In this document: piece by piece, positions 15,024 to 22,051 of the stretch
Layout of the letters: the number at the start of each line of letters is the position of its first letter
Position numbering within the stretch: the stretch's first letter is position 1
Assembly (NCBI RefSeq): GCF_009708215.1
Contig: NZ_CP046175.1
Location: forward strand, 5,394,001-5,458,000
Origin: Occultella kanbiaonis
GTDB taxonomy: Bacteria > Actinomycetota > Actinomycetes > Actinomycetales > Beutenbergiaceae
Direction of reading: 5' to 3'
DNA: 64,000 nucleotides
Notes under the pieces: model-generated
The model's database searches: none
Told to the model about the DNA's origin: nothing
What the model saw: the letters and a program-made list of their open reading frames with translations, nothing else
Program-made: the position numbers and the translations under genes

Positions 15024-15908
15024 TCAATCGAGGAGCCGGCCAGCCCGGTAGGTCAGCCGATCGCGGCGATGCACCCAGGCGTGCTCGATCCGTCGGCGCC
15101 GCTCCCGCGCCGCGCCGGCGAGCTCGCCGAGCGCGAATGTTGTGGCGGGCGGCGGTGCTCCTGCATCCGCGACGTAGGTGCGCACCATCTGGTCCAGGAC
15201 GACGGCGTCCTGGTGCGCCCCGAGGAGGTCCTGCGTCCGCTCGGCCTGGGTGGCGAGCCGTTTCGCGGTCCGTCCGATCGGATCGGCGGCGACCTCGGAG
15301 AGATAGCGCAGCCGCTTCACGGACTTGCGGACCTCGTGCAGGGAGCCTGGACCTTCCTCAGCGGCGGCGATGCGGTCACGGGTCCGGCGCCAGGTCTTGC
15401 GCAGACACCGGCGCAGCGCGCGGCGGGCACGGACGTCACCGTGGCGGACCGGGATCCGGTCCGCGCGCAGGTCAGCCATCAGCGCAGCGTGCTCCCCTGC
15501 GACCAGTCGCTCCTCGAGCCGCCGGAGCGCGTCCGCGCGACGGGATCGGAGCGAGTCGAGGAACGGTGCCAGATCCGTGCCGAACCCGGGATCCGCCGTC
15601 GCCTCGCGGTCGACTCCGACCAGCTGGACGTCGAGGTCACGGACCGCGGCGAGCGCGTCGGAGAAGGTGGACAGGCGGCGGCGCAGCGGACCGGAGAAAT
15701 CCGGATCCAGGTAGGGCCCGAACGCTGCCAGCAGGACCCGCAACCTCCGCACGGCCACGCGCAGCCTGTGCACCGCGCGCTCGGAGTCCGCCACCCGGTC
15801 CACCGACAACGCCCGTACCGCCGACTCGCGCCGCACCACGCGCGCCATGGCCCTGACGGTGGCGCTCTCGACGATCGGCCCGATCGTTGCGGGTCCGCTG
15901 CGAACCAT
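15024..15908 (-). CDS. CHAD domain protein (polyphosphate-binding)
   Basis: 294 residues, nearly all one CHAD domain: two four-helix bundles with the conserved basic motifs VHRLRVAVRRLRVLL (about 46-60) and LHEVRKSVKRLRYLSEV (about 190-206). The conserved His and Arg/Lys residues line a phosphate-binding groove. CHAD domains bind inorganic polyphosphate and often accompany CYTH triphosphatases, but none is adjacent here. GAGAAT ends 6 nt before the ATG. Confidence 0.9.
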   Translation of the reverse strand: MVRSGPATIGPIVESATVRAMARVVRRESAVRALSVDRVADSERAVHRLRVAVRRLRVLLAAFGPYLDPDFSGPLRRRLSTFSDALAAVRDLDVQLVGVDREATADPGFGTDLAPFLDSLRSRRADALRRLEERLVAGEHAALMADLRADRIPVRHGDVRARRALRRCLRKTWRRTRDRIAAAEEGPGSLHEVRKSVKRLRYLSEVAADPIGRTAKRLATQAERTQDLLGAHQDAVVLDQMVRTYVADAGAPPPATTFALGELAGAARERRRRIEHAWVHRRDRLTYRAGRLLD

Positions 15909-15950
15909 TGCCCCATTCTCCCACCCGTGCCCCGACGCGGGCCATCTCGG

Positions 15951-16754
15951 TCAGTTGAAGCGGCGCCCCTCGTCCCGGCGGTAGGCCAGCACGGCGAGCG
16001 CCGTGAACAGCAGGCCCCAGGCGATGAGCACCGGCAGGGCCAGCGCATAGGCCTGCTGCCCGGTCAGCACCTGGATGAGCAGGTCCCGGCCGGCGCGGCT
16101 GGGCAGGGCCTGGGAGAGGGTGTTCAGCCAGCTCGGAAAGATCTCGGCGGGCAGGAACAGTCCGCCGGCGAACGCGAGCGGGAACAGCACCGCCTGGACC
16201 ACCGCGATCGCCGCCTTGCTGCTCATCCGGTAGCCGATCGCGAGGCCGAGCATCAGGAACGGCAGGCCGACCACCAGCACCATGAGCGCGGCGAGCAGCA
16301 CCGTCGCGGGCGGTGCGGTGGCCTGGGTGAACAGGGCGCCGACCACTCCCAGCGGGATCAGGCTGACCAGCGCGTACAGGCATCCGGCCAGGACCCGGCC
16401 GAGCATCCTCGGCGCGGCGCCGGCCGGCAACGTGCGTATGTAGCCCTCGAACGGCAGGGCCCGGTCCTCGGCCACACCCGAGCCGAACGTGAACAGGAAC
16501 GTGGACATCACCGAGAACATCGCCAACTGCCCGACGGCGGCCGTCGCGAACAGCGGATTGCCGGCCACCGACGCCTGAGGGACCACGAAGAAGAACATCG
16601 CGAGCGTGGGAAAGAGCAGGTTGCCGACCACGGCGATCGGGGTCCGGATCGTCTCGAGAACTGAGAACTTCGCGTGGAGCAGGGTGAGGCTCAGCAGGCT
16701 CGGCCCGGAGCGGGTAATGGCACCGATCGGCGCCGGTGCGGTGGCGGTGCTCAT
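15951..16754 (-). CDS. ABC-2 type transporter permease
   Basis: 267 residues with six hydrophobic segments and the ABC-2 pattern (RTPIAVVGNLLFPTLAMFFFVVP, then FAGGLFLPAEIFPSWL near the last helices). It pairs with the ATPase whose stop it overlaps as ATGA. Exports an unknown substrate across the membrane, probably a drug, lipid or peptide. Last gene of a four-gene translationally linked operon beginning at 18683. Confidence 0.9.
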   Translation of the reverse strand: MSTATAPAPIGAITRSGPSLLSLTLLHAKFSVLETIRTPIAVVGNLLFPTLAMFFFVVPQASVAGNPLFATAAVGQLAMFSVMSTFLFTFGSGVAEDRALPFEGYIRTLPAGAAPRMLGRVLAGCLYALVSLIPLGVVGALFTQATAPPATVLLAALMVLVVGLPFLMLGLAIGYRMSSKAAIAVVQAVLFPLAFAGGLFLPAEIFPSWLNTLSQALPSRAGRDLLIQVLTGQQAYALALPVLIAWGLLFTALAVLAYRRDEGRRFN

Positions 16755-17671
16755 GCTGCGACCTCCTCGGTCTCGGACTCTACGGTGCTGCCGGTGGCGG
16801 ACGTGAGGGCGAGGAAGGCCTCCTCGAGGGAGGCGCCGCGGACCTCGAGCCCGGAGAAGTCGTAGCCGGAGGTCACCAGTTCTCGGACGAACGCGTCGGC
16901 ATCCGAGACGAGCAGGTGGACCACGTCGCCCTCGACCTGCACGTTCGTGACGGTCGGCAGGGCGGCGAGGTCGGTCTCGGCGATGCCCGTGCGCAGGCTG
17001 ACCCGGCGGGCGTTCACACGGGCGAGCACACGGTCCAGGCGGTCGTCCGCGAGGATCCGACCTCCGCCCACCACGACGACCCGTTCGGCGAGGGCCTCGA
17101 CCTCCTCCAGGTAGTGGCTGGTGAGGATGATCGTCGACCCCTCCGCGTGGTAGTCCCGCAGAGCGCGCCACAGGGCGCGCCGGCCCTCGACGTCCAGGCC
17201 GGTGGTCGGCTCGTCGAGGAGCACCAGCGACGGGCGGCCGACCAGCGAGAGCGCCACCGCGAGTCGCCGCTTCTGGCCCCCGGACAGGCCCCCCGTCTGC
17301 CGGGTCACGAGGTCGTGCAGGTCGAACCGGTCCAGGAGCTCGTCGCGTCCCATCGGGTCGGTGTAGTGGCCACCGACGAAGTCGATCACCTCTCCGACCT
17401 TGAGGGTGGCGGGCAGCCCGGTCTCCTGCGGTGTGGTGCCCAGCCCGAAGCGGGACGAGGCCATGCGAGGGTCACCGCCGAAGAGCCGGACCGTGCCGGA
17501 GTCCGGCTTGCGGAGCCCGTTGATCAGGGACAACAGGGTGGTCTTGCCGGCGCCGTTCGGTCCGAGCAGGCCGACGATCTCGCCCGGGTGGACGTCGAGA
17601 CTCACGCCGTCCAGGGCCACCACGTCGCCGAAGCTGCGGTGGACGTCTCGAACGCTGACGATCGGTTCCAT
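16751..17671 (-). CDS. ABC transporter ATP-binding protein (drug/antibiotic export type)
   Basis: 306 residues. Walker A GPNGAGKTT, signature LSGGQKRRLAVA, Walker B LVLLDEPTTGLD and the switch His in TSHYLEEVE are all intact. A C-terminal accessory region (about 215-306) is the regulatory tail seen in DrrA/NatA-type ATPases. Start and stop overlap the neighbouring genes (TGATG with the regulator, ATGA with the permease). Confidence 0.93.
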   Translation of the reverse strand: MEPIVSVRDVHRSFGDVVALDGVSLDVHPGEIVGLLGPNGAGKTTLLSLINGLRKPDSGTVRLFGGDPRMASSRFGLGTTPQETGLPATLKVGEVIDFVGGHYTDPMGRDELLDRFDLHDLVTRQTGGLSGGQKRRLAVALSLVGRPSLVLLDEPTTGLDVEGRRALWRALRDYHAEGSTIILTSHYLEEVEALAERVVVVGGGRILADDRLDRVLARVNARRVSLRTGIAETDLAALPTVTNVQVEGDVVHLLVSDADAFVRELVTSGYDFSGLEVRGASLEEAFLALTSATGSTVESETEEVAA

Positions 17672-17973
17672 CACTGCGCTCCTCTCAGGAGTGCTTCCAG
17701 GGTCTCGGTATAGGTCTCGAAGGCCCGGCGGCCCTTCTTCGTCAGTTCGAGGTAGGTGGCCGGGCTGCGCCCCTCGAACCGCTTGTCGATGGCCACGTAG
17801 TCGGCCTCCTCCAGCTTGCGGAGGTGGGTGGAGAGGTTGCCCGCGGTCATCTCGAGGAGCTTCTGGAGCTTCGGGAAGGCCATCCGGTCCCCCTCGTCGA
17901 GGGTCGCGAGGGTCGCGACCACCCGCAGCCGCGCCTGGGCGTGGATCACCGGATCCAGTTCGGGATCGGTCAT
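17671..17973 (-). CDS. Winged-helix (ArsR/MarR-like, HTH_34) transcriptional regulator
   Basis: 100 residues: a single winged helix with recognition helix TAGNLSTHLRKLEEADYVAIDKRF and the wing FEGRSPATYLELTKKGRRAF. This is the small PF13601-type regulator often found inside ABC-2 operons. It overlaps both neighbours and probably binds the 31-bp inverted repeat in front of the operon, giving autoregulation. No metal-binding cysteines are seen. Confidence 0.88.
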   Translation of the reverse strand: MTDPELDPVIHAQARLRVVATLATLDEGDRMAFPKLQKLLEMTAGNLSTHLRKLEEADYVAIDKRFEGRSPATYLELTKKGRRAFETYTETLEALLRGAQ

Positions 17974-18683
17974 GGCCGCGACCGCCTCGCCCGGCGCCGG
18001 GACAGGAGCAGGTCCCCCAGTGCGGCCACCAGGAAGCCACCGCCGCCAGCGAGTGCCATCACCAGGTACGTGCCCGGCGCGGGGACCAGGGCGGCCGTCC
18101 CGCCGACCACAGCGACCCAGGCACCGAGCCCGAACATCCGCCACTCGCGCCAGAGCGCGCCGCCGGCCATGTACATGACGGCCACGATCAGCGCGCTGAC
18201 GGAGTTCGAGGCGAGCGCCATCACCTCCGGCGAGGCTCCTGCCCGGGAGAGGCCGGCGAACAGCATGGACGCCATCGCGAACGAGATCACCCAGCTCCAG
18301 CCGTACATCGCCCCGGCGGAGGCGGACACGCCGCGCACCCCGGACACCCGCCGCGCGACGTGCACGGCCGTGAACGCCAGTGCGCCGATCAGCAGGAGGC
18401 CGAACACCACGAAGCCCCAGGCGGTGGAGCGGGCGAGCGTCTCGTCGTAGGTGGAGTACAGCACCAGGTAGCCGATCACCCAGGCGATGCCCCAGGCACC
18501 GAAGATGAGGGGTCCGTTCGGCTCCACGCTCCTGCGGGTCGACTCGCGCTGCGCGGCGATCATGGCCAGCACTGCCGCCGGATCCGACGGCGGCGCGTCG
18601 TCCAGCGCGCCGTCGCTCGCGTGAGCGTCGGCGTCCTTGGTGGCCCGGTGAGCGTTCGTGGCGTCGGGCTCGTCGACAGACAT
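17970..18683 (-). CDS. Six-pass membrane protein, first gene of an ABC operon
   Basis: 237 residues: a hydrophilic N-terminus (about 1-58), then about six membrane helices and a basic tail (RRRARRSRP). No enzyme motif is visible. It is translationally coupled (ATGA) to the winged-helix regulator, so regulator, ATPase, permease and this protein form one unit. It might sense a signal at the membrane or be part of the exporter. AGGGAA precedes the ATG. Confidence 0.75.
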   Translation of the reverse strand: MSVDEPDATNAHRATKDADAHASDGALDDAPPSDPAAVLAMIAAQRESTRRSVEPNGPLIFGAWGIAWVIGYLVLYSTYDETLARSTAWGFVVFGLLLIGALAFTAVHVARRVSGVRGVSASAGAMYGWSWVISFAMASMLFAGLSRAGASPEVMALASNSVSALIVAVMYMAGGALWREWRMFGLGAWVAVVGGTAALVPAPGTYLVMALAGGGGFLVAALGDLLLSRRRARRSRP

Positions 18684-18693
18684 GGGTTCCCTT

Positions 18694-18724
18694 GCAGAGT
18701 AGTTTGCGTTGCAAAGTACTCTGC
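18694..18724. promoter_or_regulatory. 31-bp inverted repeat, probable operator of the ABC operon
   Basis: Arms GCAGAGTAGTTTGC and GCAAAGTACTCTGC around GTT; 13 of 14 arm positions pair. It ends 11 bases before the first ATG of the operon and would cover its core promoter. The winged-helix protein encoded as gene 2 is the obvious binder. Confidence 0.75.
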
Positions 18725-18789
18725 CACGCTGTCATCGCGTGTGCAAGGGAGGACGGTCACGGAGGCGCGGAAAGGGCTATCCAAGTGGA

Positions 18790-18795
18790 TAGGAT
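18790..18795 (+). promoter_or_regulatory. -10-like box (TAGGAT), leaderless start of the BNR gene
   Basis: TAGGAT ends 7 nt before the ATG at 18803. Confidence 0.45.
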
Positions 18796-18802
18796 CGGGT
18801 TC

Positions 18803-20086
18803 ATGGCGACGGTGCAACTAATCAACGACAACGGTGCGTGGTGCTGGTTCCAGGACGAGCGCGCCCTCATCGACCCGGTCACGAACACGCTTCTGGTGGG
18901 CTCGATCCCGGCGCCGGAGGGGCCGGGCGGCGAGACCCGCGCGGGCAACGTGGAGATCGCCGTCGTGGATCTGGCCACGGGCGCCAGCGAGGTGGTCGTA
19001 CTGCACGAGCACCTCGAGACCGACGACCACAACACCGCAGCGCTGTTCATCCGCCCGGACGGCCGCTACCTGGCCGTGTACACCAAGCACAAGACGGACA
19101 ACCTGACCCGGTGGCGGATCTCGTCCGCGCCCCACGACGCGACGACGTGGTACCCCGAGCAGACCTTCGACTGGACCGAACTCACCGGCGGGCGCGGCGT
19201 CACCTACTCCAACCTGCACCACCTCGCCGATGAGGGCCGGCTCTACAACTTCGCGCGCGCGATCAACGACGACCCCTCGATCCTGGTCTCCACCGATGAC
19301 GGCACCACGTTCGACTTCGGCGGCAAGCTGTTCACCCGCCCCAAGATCGGGTACGTCAACGGCTACACCCGGTACGTCAGCAACGGCACCGACCGGATCG
19401 ACCTGATCACCACCGACCACCACCCGCGTGACTACAACAACTCGATCTACCACGGGTACATCTCCGGCGGAGCCCTGCACAGCAGCGACGGGACCGTCGT
19501 CGGCGGCCCGGTCCTCGACGAGCACGCACCGTCCCAGGTCGAGCTCACCACGATCCTGGCCGCCGGCTCCGAGTTCGAGGGCGCCACGATCACCCACGCG
19601 TGGACCACCGACATCCGTCGCGCCCCGGACGGCCGGCTCGCCGCGATCCTCACCGGCCGCGCCGGCGACGACCCGGAGAACAGCAACTTCTCCGACCACC
19701 GGTTCTTCTACGGCACGTTCGACGGCGGAGTCTGGCAGGTGCACCACCTCGCCAAGGCCGGCGCTGCTCTGCTCCCGCACGAGGAGGACTACACCGGTCT
19801 GGTCGCGATCGACCCCTACGACCTCGGCTCGGTCTACGCCTCCACCCCGATCGACCCGCGCGACGACTCGGCGCTCGACCACCACGAGATCTTCCACGGC
19901 CGGACCACCGACGGCGGTGCGTCCTGGGACTGGACGCCGATCACTGAGAACTCCGACGTCGACAACCTTCGCCCGATCGTGGTCCCCGGCGACCCCGCCA
20001 CCCGCGCGGTGCTGTGGTTCCGCGGTTCCATGACCGCGTCGCAGCACTACGGTTGCGAGGTCGTGGGGTTGATCGAGAAGCGCTGA
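18803..20086 (+). CDS. BNR-4 repeat protein, probable glycan-active beta-propeller
   Basis: 427 residues without signal peptide. Repeated S/T-x-D-x-G-x-T/S-W blades (VSTDDGTTFDFGG, HGRTTDGGASWDWTP) and the opening NDNGAWCWFQDERALI match the BNR_4 family of sialidase-like propellers. Family members include polysaccharide lyases and glycosidases, but the reaction cannot be fixed here. A cytoplasmic location is likely because no export signal is seen. The next gene (HIT-like) follows 17 bases later and may be co-transcribed. Confidence 0.78.
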   Translation: MATVQLINDNGAWCWFQDERALIDPVTNTLLVGSIPAPEGPGGETRAGNVEIAVVDLATGASEVVVLHEHLETDDHNTAALFIRPDGRYLAVYTKHKTDNLTRWRISSAPHDATTWYPEQTFDWTELTGGRGVTYSNLHHLADEGRLYNFARAINDDPSILVSTDDGTTFDFGGKLFTRPKIGYVNGYTRYVSNGTDRIDLITTDHHPRDYNNSIYHGYISGGALHSSDGTVVGGPVLDEHAPSQVELTTILAAGSEFEGATITHAWTTDIRRAPDGRLAAILTGRAGDDPENSNFSDHRFFYGTFDGGVWQVHHLAKAGAALLPHEEDYTGLVAIDPYDLGSVYASTPIDPRDDSALDHHEIFHGRTTDGGASWDWTPITENSDVDNLRPIVVPGDPATRAVLWFRGSMTASQHYGCEVVGLIEKR

Positions 20087-20103
20087 AGCTGCGGAGGGTG
20101 ACC

Positions 20104-20733
20104 GTGCCAGGCCCGCCGGAGTCCGCGCAGCAGTGGTACCGACGGGTGAGCGCCGAGCTCGAGGCGCACGGCTACCGGGACCTGGACTGGGCGACCTGGA
20201 GCAGCTGGCCCTTCGAGGGCGACCTGCGCCCGCGCCCGCTCACCGGGCCGGCCGCTGAGACCCCGCGCGGTGGCGCCGGTGGCGTGGACTGCTTCATCTG
20301 CGTGGCGGCCGAGGCCGGCGACTCCTCGTACGTCTTCTGGCACGACGAGCACGCCCTGCTCGGCGTGCCGAACGAGGCACAGTCGCTGCCGTTCGCGGCG
20401 TTCCTGATGCCCCGCGAGTACGCCGACCTGGGCGATCTGCCGCCGGCCACCGCCGCCCGCATGGGCGAACTCCTGGCCGCGATCGAGCGGGCCGCGTGCG
20501 ACGTCCTGGAGGTGCCCCGGATCCAGGTGGCCCGGTGGGGCGACGGTCAGGAGCACCTGCACTGGTGGCTCTTCGCGCGACCGACCGGGATGCTGCAGCT
20601 GCGGGGCACGTTCCTCTCGCACTGGGGCGACATCCTGCCCACGCGCGACCGGGAGGCGGCCCGCGCCGACCTGGACCTGGTGGCGGCACGCCTCGTAGAG
20701 CTCACCGGCGGGCACGCCGTTCCCGCGGGCTGA
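20104..20733 (+). CDS. HIT-like superfamily protein with altered histidine triad
   Basis: 209 residues. DCFICVAAE near residue 62 is like the Cys-x-x-Cys/Ile entry of HIT proteins, and GQEHLHWWLFARP near 155 takes the place of the H-x-H-x-H triad; only two histidines are kept and the third position is Trp. HIT proteins hydrolyse or transfer nucleotides, so activity here is uncertain. GGAGG lies 6 nt before the GTG start. Confidence 0.6.
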   Translation: MPGPPESAQQWYRRVSAELEAHGYRDLDWATWSSWPFEGDLRPRPLTGPAAETPRGGAGGVDCFICVAAEAGDSSYVFWHDEHALLGVPNEAQSLPFAAFLMPREYADLGDLPPATAARMGELLAAIERAACDVLEVPRIQVARWGDGQEHLHWWLFARPTGMLQLRGTFLSHWGDILPTRDREAARADLDLVAARLVELTGGHAVPAG

Positions 20734-20760
20734 GCGTCGGTCAGACAGAACCTTCTGTCG

Positions 20761-20829
20761 TCAGGCAGAACCTCCCGTCCGAGTCAGAACGGTAGAACGT
20801 TCTTCCTCAGGCGGGAGGGTCTATCTCAC
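20761..20829 (-). repeat. Dispersed ~69-bp repeat, copy A
   Basis: Read on the minus strand it begins GTGAGATAGACCCTCCCGCC and aligns without gaps to 55729-55797 at about 53 of 69 bases (26 of the first 28). It has internal dyad symmetry (CCCTCCCGCCTGAG against CTCGGACGGGAGG), so it can fold. It overlaps the last codons and stop of the small HTH gene. Confidence 0.7.
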
Positions 20830-21076
20830 CGGGCCCCCGACGTTCGAACCGCGAGCCGCCGTACTTCTTGTGCACGGCCTGCTTGGACACCCCGAGCAGG
20901 ACCGCGATCTCGGCCCAGGTCAGCCCCTCGCCCCGCGCCCGGCGCACGAGCACCTCCTCGCGTGCGTCGGCCCGGCGACGCAGCTCCACGAGAGCCGCGA
21001 GCCCGGCGAAGATGTCGCCGTCGTCCTCGGCGGCGGCGGACAGTGCACTCATCGACTTCACCTCCGAATCGTTCAT
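20807..21076 (-). CDS. Small helix-turn-helix regulator
   Basis: 89 residues: a short acidic lead, a helix LAALVELRRRADAREEVLVRRARGEG, and the HTH LTWAEIAVLLGVSKQAVHKKYGG, like sigma region 4/resolvase-type HTHs of actinobacterial Clp-associated regulators. The ATG at 21076 is used because the TTG further out lies inside a palindrome. Two GTCAAT-N4-ATTGAC palindromes lie directly upstream, strongly suggesting autoregulation and control of the divergent CPBP gene. The last six codons fall inside a dispersed repeat. Confidence 0.82.
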   Translation of the reverse strand: MNDSEVKSMSALSAAAEDDGDIFAGLAALVELRRRADAREEVLVRRARGEGLTWAEIAVLLGVSKQAVHKKYGGSRFERRGPGEIDPPA

Positions 21077-21080
21077 GACC

Positions 21081-21096
21081 GTCAATCTACATTGAC
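21081..21096. promoter_or_regulatory. Palindromic operator 1 (GTCAAT-N4-ATTGAC)
   Basis: A perfect 6-bp-arm palindrome 5 bases before the ATG of the HTH gene. Together with the site at 21108-21125 its centre is 28 bp away, close to three helical turns, which allows cooperative binding on one face. Confidence 0.8.
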
Positions 21097-21107
21097 GATG
21101 CCGGGAG

Positions 21108-21125
21108 GGTCAATCCCCATTGACC
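21108..21125. promoter_or_regulatory. Palindromic operator 2 (GGTCAAT-CCCC-ATTGACC)
   Basis: A perfect palindrome with 7-bp arms and the same core as operator 1. It lies between the divergent HTH and CPBP genes, upstream of the CPBP -10 box. Confidence 0.8.
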
Positions 21126-21150
21126 CCTTCTGGTGCGCAGGTGGATGCGC

Positions 21151-21156
21151 TATAAC
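21151..21156 (+). promoter_or_regulatory. -10-like box (TATAAC) of the CPBP gene
   Basis: TATAAC ends 6 nt before the ATG at 21163, consistent with leaderless transcription. Confidence 0.4.
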
Positions 21157-21162
21157 CGGCGT

Positions 21163-21984
21163 ATGGCGACCCAGGGCGAACCGTCGACACCCTCCCTGAC
21201 CGCGCCGCCGCCGTCGGCCCGGGCCCGGTCCCGTCGCCTGACGGTCGAGATCTGGATCGTGATGGGCCTCTCGCTCGGCCGGTCCGGGGTGTACGCCGTC
21301 GTGAACATCCTCGACCGCCTCACCCGCGGCCCACTCGGGGACCAGACCGCGACGCTCAACCCGCCGCTGTCCGAGCGGCCGTACTGGGACCTGCTCTACC
21401 AGGTGCTCTCACTGACGTTCGCGCTGGCACCGGTCGCCCTCGCCCTGTACCTGCTCAGCGACACCGGTCGCAATCCGTTCCGGCGGATCGGCCTGGACCT
21501 GAGCCGCCCCGGGCGCGACTTCGGCTGGGGTCTGGCCCTCGGCGCCATCATCGGCATCCCCGGGCTCGGCCTGTACTTGGCCGGGCGCGCGGTCGGCATC
21601 ACCGTGTCCGTGCAGGCGTCCGCGCTCGACCCGTACTGGTGGTCGGTCCCGATCCTGATCCTCGCGGCCCTCAAGAACGGCCTCCTCGAGGAGGTGCTCG
21701 TGGTCGGGTACCTGTTCGAGCGGCTTCGCGAGAAGCGCTGGCGACTCTGGTCGATCATCGTGGTCTCGGCGCTGATCCGCGGTTCCTACCACCTGTACCA
21801 GGGCTGGGGGCCGTTCTTCGGCAACGTCATCATGGGGGTGGTCTTCGGTCTGTTCTATTGCTCGAAATGGGGCCGACGGCGGGTGGCGCCGTTGGTCATC
21901 GCGCACACCCTGATCGATGTCGTGGGTTTTGTGGGCTACGCCCTGCTTCCCGCCGCCGCTCTGGCTGCGCTCGGGCTGGCCTGA
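21163..21984 (+). CDS. CPBP-family intramembrane metalloprotease
   Basis: 273 residues, about seven membrane helices. The Abi/CPBP motifs are present: LLEEVLVVGYLFERL (EE pair), SYHLYQGWG (His of motif 2) and AHTLIDVV (His and Asp of motif 3). The usual EExxxR has Gly instead of Arg. The family includes prenyl-protein proteases and bacteriocin-immunity proteins; substrate unknown. It is divergent from the small HTH regulator and shares two operators with it. Confidence 0.88.
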   Translation: MATQGEPSTPSLTAPPPSARARSRRLTVEIWIVMGLSLGRSGVYAVVNILDRLTRGPLGDQTATLNPPLSERPYWDLLYQVLSLTFALAPVALALYLLSDTGRNPFRRIGLDLSRPGRDFGWGLALGAIIGIPGLGLYLAGRAVGITVSVQASALDPYWWSVPILILAALKNGLLEEVLVVGYLFERLREKRWRLWSIIVVSALIRGSYHLYQGWGPFFGNVIMGVVFGLFYCSKWGRRRVAPLVIAHTLIDVVGFVGYALLPAAALAALGLA

Positions 21985-22038
21985 TCGAGTGGTCGGCGCC
22001 GCGCCTGGACGCAGCGACGGCCCAGGGAGCATCTCACC

Positions 22039-22044
22039 TACTAT
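22039..22044 (+). promoter_or_regulatory. -10-like box (TACTAT), leaderless start of flippase-like gene
   Basis: TACTAT ends 7 nt before the ATG at 22052. Confidence 0.4.
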
Positions 22045-22051
22045 CGGGGAC

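Noticed and set aside
15069-16664. A long plus-strand frame across the CHAD and permease genes
   Set aside because: Low-complexity Arg/Gly/Glu/His text with no motif; the minus-strand genes have clear domains.
17671-18735. Winged-helix regulator as a longer protein starting near 18735
   Set aside because: The extension overlaps the membrane protein gene in another frame and is Arg/Gly-rich; the ATG at 17973 gives the normal 100-residue family length and an ATGA junction.
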